Shown here: positions 51,340-60,900 of the stretch, piece by piece
Layout: each line of letters starts with the position of its first letter
Numbering within the stretch: the stretch's first letter is position 1
Assembly (NCBI RefSeq): GCF_963259705.1
Contig: NC_081841.1
Location: forward strand, 34,499,358-34,563,357
Source: Myotis daubentonii
Lineage: Eukaryota; Chordata; Mammalia; Chiroptera; Vespertilionidae
Direction: 5' to 3'
DNA: 64,000 bases
Position numbers and translations under genes: made by a program
Notes under the pieces: model-generated
Database searches by the model: none
The model's input: the letters and a program-made list of their open reading frames with translations, nothing else
What the model was told of the DNA's origin: nothing

Positions 51340-53950
51340 TTAGTGTAGCCCCAACGTGCAAGCGAGGTGTCCCAAACCCGCGCTTAAAGGGACAACACGT
51401 GAGTGGTCTTCACTTCGACTGCGCAATGGGGTGGGGGGGGGAGGTAGTTGCAATTAATCAAGCTTCCGGTCCCTGAAATCCCTAGAAGAATCCTGAAGGA
51501 TGAGACTTGTTTCCAAAATCCCGGGCGGGAGGGAGGGGAAGTGGTAGGGAGAGGGATTGCAGAAAGCGAAACAAAAAGACGAAAAGGGGGGGATATGCAG
51601 GTCGTGGGGTTGCCTGGGGGTCGCGCGTCTATCCTAGGAAGGGGCAGGAGCTCTGTCCAACTTTGTAGGGTCTGGCGTTTGGCGTCCACCGCGGTGCACA
51701 GACGAGCCTAGGATCCTCCCTGCACTCCCTGCCCTCAGCTCTCATCACCACCTCCACCAACACCACTTAGAAAACAATACCGGCCACAGCTCGCAGGCTC
51801 CCCAACAGAAAGACAAAGTTATCCCAGGTCCTGCCCGGGGTCCGCGCGCACACGCCAGGGCTCCCCCCGCCACGGCGGGCGCCCCCCGAGGATGACAGAG
51901 CCACTTCCAGCGTCCAGCCGCCTCTCGCCTCTCCCCCCCTCCCAGCCCGTCCCCCTCCCTCTGTACTTGAGGAAACTCCCGCGGCGGCCCCCTCCCTCCT
52001 CCGCGACTCTCCAGCTGGAGCCGGGGACGGGCGCTGAGTGGCGGGCGCGGCGGGCGGCGGAGGGGAGCTCTGCGCCTTGGAGGGCTGCCCACAACAACAT
52101 CGGGACGAACAACAAAGTTAAAACGCGGCGATCCACGCACCTTACCGGCTCTTCCGACCGTCTCCTCGGGCGCGGGATGCAAAGTGGCACCGTGGCGGGC
52201 GGGGGGCCCCCGGGAGGAGACTGGAGATGGGTTTTGGTGGCTCGCCTTTTTCACTCTGTGTGTGTGTGTGTCTGTGTGTGTGTGTGAGTGTGTGTGCGCG
52301 CGCGCGTCCCTCTCCCCCCGTCTCTCGCTCGCCCGCTCGCCCGCGCTCCCCGTGTAGCTCTCAAGGACGAGGTGAAATCCCTGGGCTGGTCATGAGGCGG
52401 CTTCAGAGACAAACAACACAATGCGAGTGCAAATAACAAAAGGCAAAAAGACAGTAGGAACAATGGGGGAGGCGAGGGCAGCGCACCAGCCGGCGGTCAC
52501 CGCGCCCGGCGCCCGCCCCCGGGGGCGGTGGGGGGGCGGGGGAGGGAGTGCGGCGGGGGCGGGCGCGGGGGCGGCGCCGGGGGCTCGGGCTCCCTCCAGG
52601 TCGCCCCGGAGCTCCCGCAAACCCACCCTGACCTCCTTCCTGCAGCTCGCCGCCCGGCCTCCCTCTCTGCCCATCCAAAGGGAACGAACCCCCGGAGTTT
52701 GCTTCCCCGGCTGCGGCAGAGTAACTAGATGGTAAATCACGGTGATTGCCCACACCGTGCAGGAATGTTTTGTTTTTTTTAAAAAAAATATGTTTGCCCT
52801 CCACTTCCAGGAGAGATCAAATGAAATGGCAGGAGGGGAAGGAGCAAGGAGAGTGCGCTAGCTCCAGATCGCGATGGACCTCGCGTCTATAAATACGCAT
52901 TCGTGGTGGGTCAAGTCCCCTTTGTCAACTTCCCCGCGCTGGACCCTCACCCGCTGCCCCGTAGCCGTGCCGTGGGCCCCTTCTTGCCCTCACCCCGGTT
53001 TGCACACAGGAGAGCTGCTCCCGAGAGCGCGAGCGGGGCTTTGCGGGTGTGCGCGCGCGGAACCTCCTCGGAGGCGGCCGCCGCCTGCCCGGCGCTGGGG
53101 CTGGAGCGGGGAAAGGTTCCGTTTTTAAAGCGACCACCGCCTCCCCGAGCCGGGCTCGCGCCCGCACTGTATCCACCTCCTCCTGGGGGGTGGTGCGGGA
53201 GGCAAGAAAAGTTTTCAGGCACTCTCCTCTCTGCCTCCGGGGTGGTTGAACTGGTTTTGTTTGGTGTGGGTGAAGCCAAAAAGCCCAGTGCCCAAGAACC
53301 AAGGAATGATATGCGGCTAGAAAAAGGCTCCGCGCCGGGGTAGGACTCCTGCGCCACAGGAGTTGGCGCGTGAAGGCGAGAGAGAGACCCCCGAGTTACA
53401 TCCCGGCGGAAGGAACTCCGTAGGTAACGCCCCAGAAGAGGTGGGCTGATGTAAGTGTGCACCGACAGCTCCCGGGCTACCCCACTGCTTATCTCTAACA
53501 ATCTTACTTTCATTGACTTAAAACAGCTGCGGGTTGGCGGGGGAGGGGGGGGAGCGGGGGGAGAATCCTATGATATCTCAAGCGGGGGGGTGGGGGGAGG
53601 GAGGAGAAGGGATACTGACTGATCTTCTCAGAACTGGTGTCCAGAAAGGGACGAGAAGGGAGGAGTCGCGAGGGAGACAGTGGGTCTGGAGGAGGGCGCT
53701 GGAGGAGGGGGCTGAGACACGATGCGAGCAACACGTTTCTTTTTCTCGCTGTTCCCTTCCTCTTCTCTAGCTTTCTACCGATTTGCATGCTCTCTGGCCT
53801 CATCTCGGCGATTTCTTTCAGACGCGCATCCGTGGAGGGAGCCACGTCCCTGAGCACTCCCCGCATTTCCCAGAGTGCAACACCACCACCGGGGATCGAT
53901 GACCACAGTCTGTTTATTCTTCTCGCGCCTGGGAGAGCAGGGCACTGAAG
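51340..53950. promoter_or_regulatory. Large CpG island, promoter of an unidentified gene
   Basis: CpG dinucleotides, scarce elsewhere in the window, are abundant here, most densely at 51830-52620 and 52970-53380. Repeated GGCGGG/CCCGCC boxes lie at 52500-52575. A (TG)n-(CG)n tract sits at 52257-52307. The block 52382-52470 is low in CpG but looks constrained (TGCAAAT and AACAATGG motifs). Many ORFs of 60-188 codons overlap on both strands, with proline/arginine-rich, conflicting frames. None reads as a known protein, so I treat them as effects of the base composition. A candidate minus-strand exon ends at 52146 (CCG then GTAAGG). A gene starting here is likely; its identity and direction are not established. 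Confidence 0.82.
52888..52895 (+). promoter_or_regulatory. TATA-like box within the CpG island
   Basis: TATAAATA stands alone in GC-rich sequence between GCGTC and CGCATTCG. If used on the plus strand, initiation would fall near 52918-52925. The complement also contains TATTTATA, so the direction is ambiguous. Confidence 0.45.
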
Positions 53951-55534
53951 CAGCATGGGAGGGAAGCTTAGGGCTTACCTGTCTGCGCGATCCCTCCAGA
54001 TGTCTGGCTGGTTTCTCAAAGGCAGCTCAGCTCCTAAGCAAATATAGCTTCTTAATGCATGCAACACACACCGATCGCAATGTATTCACTTAGAAAAGTG
54101 ATACATCCTTTCTCCCACCCTTTGTAGATTTGTTTCTTCCACCCTTTGTAGGTTTTTTTTTTTTTTCTGGGGGTGGATTGCTAATACCTGAGATGTTGCA
54201 CTTGTGTCGAGTGGAAACTTTCTGGGGTGTTTGCTGATTGATTATTTGGTACCTGCTTTCTAAAACAGGCTAAACACCTTTCCTTAGAACAAAAGTGAGA
54301 AATGCAAATCTTAATAACTCAAGGCAAAAATTTCAAAGTGTAAGAACAGTTATTATCCACTCCCACAAAGAAAAGCTTCCTCTTCTACAAATATTTGATC
54401 TTGATCGCAGAGAGCCCAGTAATTAAGAGAGCAATCAAATAAACGCGGGGCTTTCACGGGCACTCTAAATTATCATCTGCCTAGAATTTATAAGCAGGGT
54501 AATCATTTGCCACTTGGAGGTAGCTCTGGATATAGCATTCTAAATGTGTATCCTTAAACAATGTACTGTTTTCTTAAGTACTTAATGAGCGAGACCTGTG
54601 GGTAATAATATTTAAATTGCTTGATCAATGTGCCCTCAACAACTGTGTGAAAAAAATTCTCTGTGAATGTCCATGAAACACCTTTCCTACATGTTACTTT
54701 TTCTCACATTTCCTTGATCATCCAAGCTTCAAGTCAGAGACACTTGTGTAATAAGAATATAAGAGTTTATCAATAATTATACTGTACCCTTAAGTGTTTG
54801 TTAGTTTTATTTTAAAGAGCTCCTGGCACCATCAAGTGATTTATTCTCATAATACATATGTAGTTGCTTTTTCACAATTAGTTATTACTATGTCTGATCC
54901 AGGTCCTTACATGATGTGCAAGAGGCAAATCAGCCATACTACCTGAAAAAAATTAAAAAAAAAAGTCCTCTCACTACCAAGTATATGAAAATATATATAA
55001 CATTTGCCAAAGGATATTCTGTTACGGTGAATTTCCCCTCGATTTTAGTTTACTTCTCTCAGACCATACTCAGTGAAAAGAAAGGGACAGAGGGAGTCTT
55101 TTACCCAGGGTCTCTGGCCAATGGGTGAGGAAGCTGCCAGCTTGGCCTAACCTCACCAACCAGAGAGGTGCCACCTTCTCAGGGTTTCAGCATCTACTGC
55201 TTCTTCAGTATACCAGCTTTTGGGACCAGCAGGCTTTGTATGGGCAGGAGAGGGGAGGCCTGGCAGAGGGAGAGAAGGGGCAAAGTTGCAAGCTGCCTGG
55301 TGAGATATTAATAAAACCTGAATTACACCAACCTCTTTGCTTTTGCTTCTACAGGCAGCGATACTTCAAGCCATTATGGTTATTGAAACCACATGCCCTT
55401 AAGACTAACTGATGATTATTATATAGCAACAGCATAGTTGATCAAAAACTTCCAGTGGGATGTTTATTTGGGTTGGGCTTTAAAAAACACAAAAACACCC
55501 ACAATGGAAGTGGGACTGACATATTAAAGATCAG
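53951..55534. other. Unique AT-rich DNA downstream of the CpG island
   Basis: A candidate minus-strand donor ACAG/GTAAG lies at 53979/53978. ORFs at 54916-55412 match nothing I know. No young repeat is seen. Confidence 0.4.
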
Positions 55535-55748
55535 TGTTTCCATTTATCAAGCATTTACCTTGTGTCAGGCTCTTGGCCAAGTGCTTTTGTTATGTATGTG
55601 GTCTCTACTTCTTACCATAAACTTGCAAGAATGTTACATCTCTGTTTTGCAAATAAGAAAACTAAAGCTCAGAAAGGTTAACCGACTTGCCCCAGATCAC
55701 ACAGCTTCTAAGTGGTTGTGCCAGCATGGGAATCCAGACTGCTCCAGC
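55535..55748 (-). mobile_element. MIR SINE, antisense, near full length
   Basis: 'atcaagcatttaccttgtgt' (55547), 'caaataagaaaactaaagct' (55650) and 'agatcacacagcttctaagt' (55695) follow the antisense MIR consensus in order. Confidence 0.78.
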
Positions 55749-55768
55749 TCTAAGTTTGTGTTCTTTTT

Positions 55769-55983
55769 ATTTGTTTGTTTGTTTTTATTGATTTCAGAGA
55801 AGAGGAAGGGAGAGGGAGAGAGAGAGAGAGAAGCATCAATGATGAGAATCATCTATTGGTGGCCTCCTGCATGCCCCCTACTGGGGATCTAGCCCGCAAC
55901 CCAGGCATGTGCCCTGATTGGGAGTAAAACTGTGACCTCCTGGTTGATGGGTTGATGCTCAACCACTGAGCCAAATCGCTGGG
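55769..55983 (-). mobile_element. Ves SINE, minus strand (diverged group)
   Basis: The head reads leftward from 55983 ('agcccagcgatttggctcag'). A (GA)n tract lies near 55815-55832. The long imperfect target duplication, ctaagtttgtgttctttt (55750-55767) and ctaagcttgtgctctttt (55984-56001), differs at two positions, in keeping with an older insertion. Confidence 0.95.
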
Positions 55984-56025
55984 CTAAGCTTGTGCTCTTT
56001 TCATCTGGATGTCACTTATATTTCA

Positions 56026-56642
56026 CTAGAGGCTTGGTGCATGAAATTTGTGCACTGGGGAGGGTGGTTCCCTCAGCCAGGCCTGCGCCCTCTGGCAGTT
56101 CAGGAGCCCTCGGGGGATGTCCAACTGCTATGGAGGCGAGGCAGGAGAAGCTCCCACCACCGCTGCTGTGCTCGCCAGCTGTGAGCCTGGCTTCTGGCTG
56201 AGCAGCACTCCCGCTATGGGACTGCACTGATCACCAGGGAGCAGCTCCTGCATTGAGCATCTGCCCCCAAGTGGTCAGTGTGCATCATAGCAACCGGTCA
56301 TTCTGCCATTGGGCCAAAACTGGTTCTCTGACATCCCCTGAGGGGTCCCAGACTGCAAGAGGGTGCAGGCCAGGCTGAGGGACCCCACCGGTGCATGATC
56401 AGGCCTGGGAGGGACGTGGGAGGACTCCAGGGCATGTCTGGCCAGTCTCACTCAGTCCCAATTGGCCTGACCCCAGCAGCAAGCTAACCTACCGGTTGGA
56501 GCGTCTGCCCCCTGGTGGTCAGTGCACGTCATAGCAAGCTCTTGAGCAGCCTTAGCATATCATTAGCATATTATGCTTTGATTGATTGAACTGATGACTG
56601 GACAACTGGACACTTAGCATATTAGGCTTTTATTATATAGGA
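56026..56642 (-). mobile_element. Non-autonomous Helitron (HeliBat type)
   Basis: CTAG is at 56026-56029, followed by 'aggcttggtgcatgaaattt'. The far end is '...gcttttattatatagga' (56642). Flanking A (56025) and T (56643) give the AT target. The internal sequence is close to that of the copy at 13731-14372. It encodes no Rep/helicase. Confidence 0.96.
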
Positions 56643-56924
56643 TACTGGGGACTTCTAGCAAGAAATATTATTTCATTAAATGGGTAGATTTAAAATACCA
56701 AATTTATATTCTGTAACTCTGTACAGTCTAGTCATGAGCTGTGCTGGTATTTTTACTAATATTGGTCATTAGATAACTGAAATTTCCAAGAAAATCTATA
56801 TGTGTCATACATGGAGCATGCATGTATGCATATCACAGATTAAGTATAAAAGGTATTGAACAATATAAATGAAATTGTCTAATTTTGTAGTTCAGGCAAT
56901 TATATAGTACATATGCCTATCTAT

Positions 56925-57281
56925 AGGGTGGGGCAAAAGTAGGTTTACAGCCGAAACCAGTTTGGCTCAGTGGATAGAGCGTCAGCCCGCGGACTGAAAG
57001 GTCCCAGGTTCGATTCCGGTCAAGGGCATGTACCTTGGTTGCGGGCACATCCCCAGTACGAGATGTGCAGGAGGCAGCTGATCGATGTTTCTCTCTCATC
57101 AATGTTTCTAACTATCTCTCTCCCTTCCTCTCTGTAAAAAACCAATAAAATATATTTTTTTTAAAAAAGTTGGTTTACAGTTGTGAGTATGCAAAACAGA
57201 GTTTGTTCTTGTATTATTAGTTATTAATTATTGTATTATTTTCTATACAAACAACTATAAATCTTCTTTTTCTCCACCTTG
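56925..57281. mobile_element. Mariner-type MITE split by a Ves SINE
   Basis: The left terminal repeat 'agggtggggcaaaagtaggt' is matched, imperfectly, by the complement of 'cttctttttctccacctt' at 57263-57280. The ends lie in TA dinucleotides. Without the Ves and its second target copy the element is only about 125-130 bp and has no transposase. Confidence 0.82.
56951..57164 (+). mobile_element. Ves SINE (less diverged group) nested in the mariner MITE
   Basis: The head 'ccgaaaccagtttggctcag' contains an A box TGGCTCAGTGG (56963-56973). A B box GGTTCGATTCC is at 57007-57017. Both internal RNA polymerase III promoter boxes look intact. The target duplication is 56935-56950 and 57165-57180, 16 bp with one mismatch, and both copies are mariner sequence. 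Confidence 0.97.
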
Positions 57282-57311
57282 TATATATCTTCATGATGTA
57301 TATAATAATAA

Positions 57312-57728
57312 CTAGTGGCCCGTTGCATGAAGATTCGCACAATAGGCCTTCCTTCCCCTGGCTGCCGGCACCGGTTTTCCTCTGGCACCCGGGACCCAGG
57401 CCTTTGGTCCGGCCACAGCAGCGAGGCTTGGCTTCTTGGCTCCGGCTACTCCCAGCCCCTCCTTTTTTTTTTTTCCACCTTCTTTAGCGGAGCCCAGGGT
57501 GGCCTGGAAGCTTGGCTTCCTCTGTCACCGGGAGCAACCCAAGCCTCCTGCTCATTCCAGTTCCATGGCCACCACCATCTTCAGTTGTCTTCAGTCTTTG
57601 TATGCAAATTAACCGCCATCTTTGTTGGGTTAATTTGCATAGTTGCTCTGATTAGCTGGTGGGTGTAGCGGAGTGGCGGAGTGAAGGAATGATGATTAAT
57701 TTGCATGTTTCTCTTTTATTAGTGTAGA
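57312..57728 (-). mobile_element. Second type of non-autonomous Helitron
   Basis: CTAG at 57312-57315 is followed by 'tggcccgttgcatgaagatt'. The far end is '...tattagtgtaga' (57728), giving TC at the minus-strand 5' end. Flanking A (57311) and T (57729) give the AT target. The interior differs from the other three Helitrons: it is GC-rich at 57335-57560, then has an inverted repeat of octamer motifs (57602-57640). Confidence 0.92.
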
Positions 57729-57764
57729 TAGTTACTAAAGTTTTTGCACCCCTGTAACTTTAAC

Positions 57765-57930
57765 AGGTATTGTTCTGAAACCTTTATGTCTAAAAACTTA
57801 CTTAATTCTCACAACCACCCCATAAGGTACATAATTTTCTTATATTATTTTACAGATAAGGAAACTGAGGCACAGAGAAGTTATATAATTTGTCCAAGAT
57901 TATACCAGTAGTGGGCAATGAAGTCTGGAC
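57765..57930 (-). mobile_element. MIR SINE, antisense
   Basis: 'acagataaggaaactgaggc' (57852) and 'acagagaagttatataattt' (57872) match the antisense MIR core. Confidence 0.72.
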
Positions 57931-60900
57931 ATAAACCAAAGTAATCTTGCTTCAAAATTCATAATCACTTTGCTGTGCTACATTTCAATGCATATACATT
58001 CAGATATATATACAATATACATATGTGTATTCATGGACAGATATATATTATATGTAGCTCTCAAAATATGGGGTCAAAGAAAGGCATATCAACTGAGCTG
58101 TAACAATCTGAAGCCCCATATCCTAGCTGCATCCTGTGGCAACTAGAAATATTGATGGGAGAGAGCTTCACATTTATCTAAGGTACTCAAGATTCTCTAA
58201 AAATATTCGAGGCAAATATTTATAGATATTGAGGGAATGCTAGTAAATATTAGGGGTATATAATATTGGACCCTGGCTGATTTGCACAAAGTTCATTTTG
58301 AATTTATTTGATCATATATGTTAAAAATCACAGAGACAGGGTTAAGGATACTAAAGAAGGTAGGTAGGGATACAAATAAACAGAAATATCAGTTAGCTGA
58401 GAAGTGGAGGGAAATGTAGGTAATGTGAGAAACCCAAAAATGTCATCTTCATGGCTATGAATTATCCATTTTTTAAACATTAGGGTAATTTGTCAACCCT
58501 CCATTAACAAGAGTATATTATAAACTGGTAATTGAAGGTTAATAATGGTGGACTCAAGCACTGATACTGCTCAAAGGAAACTGAAAATATTTAATAAGAA
58601 TCCCAGGTATGTGAGTGGTTTATTTCAGGTCTGTTTTCACCCGTCTCACCAGCACAATACCAGTATGCATATCAAACTTTAGGAGTGAGCTACTCCAAAT
58701 CCAGCTTTGAGAAAGTATTTTGAGATCTCTTTCTCTTCTTTTCTCCCTAAATGCAATATACAAGTTTATGTATGGAAGAAAAACTGACAATAACCTTCCT
58801 CCGTTAGGCACTCTAAATCCTGATAACTCCTGAGATACCAACATCTAAACTATTAATTTGGCCGGGCCCAACGTACCCCTTCAAAAAACTGAAAAAGACA
58901 CTCTGTACCTAACAGATGCCACACATTAAGTTGTTACGGGAAAAAAAACTTTTAAAGCCCTATTATAGATACATATGTTTTCATTTAGAAACTGCTATGA
59001 AATGGAGTGTTCTTTTATTAAAGCATTCCCCTGTGGTTGTACGAATTAAAGGCGGGTAGTACTGTATTAACAGCGGAGAGCCAGATCGAGCTGAACTGGT
59101 TAAAAACAGTTGGTAAAACTGCCAATGCTGGTTTTGTTGCCGAAGGTGGCTGAAATGCGAGGCGGCATACAGGCTGAAAAGTAAGTTCTAATGTGTTCAA
59201 GCTTTCTCATTTTGGTAAATATTTGGGATGAACTTTTAAAATTTCAGCCACAGTTTTGAAAAGGGAAGTAATGTATAAAGCCTTTACATTACACAGCCAA
59301 AACCACAGCTGCATTGCTCTTATTAGTTAATTGTGTTTATTGTTCTGATAGTTAAATTTTCCTTTCCTCAGAGAAAAACCAGAGAGAACAGGCTTGATTC
59401 TATTTAAGTGAAACAACTTGTAATCCCCTCCTCTTGTCTCTGAATTTACTGTTGTCCAATTTGATTCCTGTCCTTTAATTTTAAATAATGAGTATATAAT
59501 GTGGGGTGATTTAAACATGTAAAAATCAATTTTTATATGTGGATTTCTTTTAGGCTTAGCTTTCACAATGTATTTTGCGCTCTATTGCTACAAAATGTGT
59601 ATCATCAATATGCATATAAACCTTTGTGTGCAGTGACATAAATTGACTTTATTGATAAGGAAAAGGGTAATGACTGATATATTTTGACTGATTTAGAATT
59701 GGTATCAGAACTAATTGTCAAGCAAGGCAACAATATTTTAAGCTTGAGTCCCAGTAAGGTTTAGGTATTTGAGTCTATGACCTCATAATGACGCCTGTTT
59801 CTGTTACTTCTTTGAGACTTTTGGTACGGTTTTACCAATGGCATTGTATAATATGGGAAATATGGTGGGCAAATGAAAGAGTGACAAAACAAAAGGTTGA
59901 AAACAGCACAAAGACGATGATTTTTTTAAAATCACTGAAAAGGTGATTATTGAATCCCAGTAAATTATTTGAACAGAGTAAATAAAATTTCAATCTCTAG
60001 ATATCTGGAACTTCTAATCTAACCCCCATCTTCTCATTGGTACTGATGACCTTAAGGAAATTTAGAATTCAATTCATAGGTTGATTTTTTTTTAAAGAAT
60101 ATGTTAAATTATTGCATCTTAAACTAAACTGTTTTGCATGCTCAAAATCACTGCTTTTCAGGTAACTTTGCCCCAGGCTAGAGTAATCAATCGCATCACT
60201 ATCCCACTGGTCAGAGTTGGTCATACCACTTCCAGTTATTTTAACTACCCCCTTGATTGTGTAATATGCCCATTAATTTTCCAGCTACTGTTAAATTTTG
60301 TTGCATAATCAAGTACATGACAAAACATTTATACAATAAAAATTTTGATTCCTGTCAGTAGCTTCTGAATATTGAGTATTGATCTGGATGGATATAGCTT
60401 GGGCTCACAATAGACTTTTTCTGCCTTCCTATAGCAGAAACTTATAGCTATAAACCCTCATACATTTTTTAGTCCAAAAAGAAATGAAATAGTGAGGTGA
60501 TTTGTCCAAAATAGAATGATGGTCAATGGACACTATTGAGTGTGGTATTGTTTGTAGGGAAAAAAAAATAGCTTTGAGGTGGTTACTCAGTAATATACAT
60601 ATCTAAAAGGTCTGAGAATGTTGAATTGGCCTGGGGGAAAAAAAGATGAGAAGAAATCTTCAAATTAACATCAGAGGGTCTGGGTCTACGTGTACAAAAT
60701 ATAAGAAAGTCTGGAGTACAGAGCAAAATGACAAAACTGACTAAACCATTGAAAACAGAACCAACAGGGTAGTGACAGAGGAGGAGACAGGTGACGGGTG
60801 ATTGAATAACTTTCCTCACAAATTTTTAAAGATAAAAATATGGACCAGCTGTTCTCCAACTTCAAAGAGAGTAAGACTGGACACAATATAGAGCACTGGC

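Noticed and set aside
51745..53956. Many ORFs of 100-188 codons on both strands of the CpG island
   Set aside because: They overlap in several frames, are rich in proline, arginine and glycine from base composition, show no recognisable domain, and stop codons are simply rare in GC-rich DNA.
55769..57164. tRNA genes suggested by A- and B-box sequences in Ves copies
   Set aside because: The boxes belong to tRNA-derived SINE heads. No cloverleaf with acceptor and anticodon stems follows.
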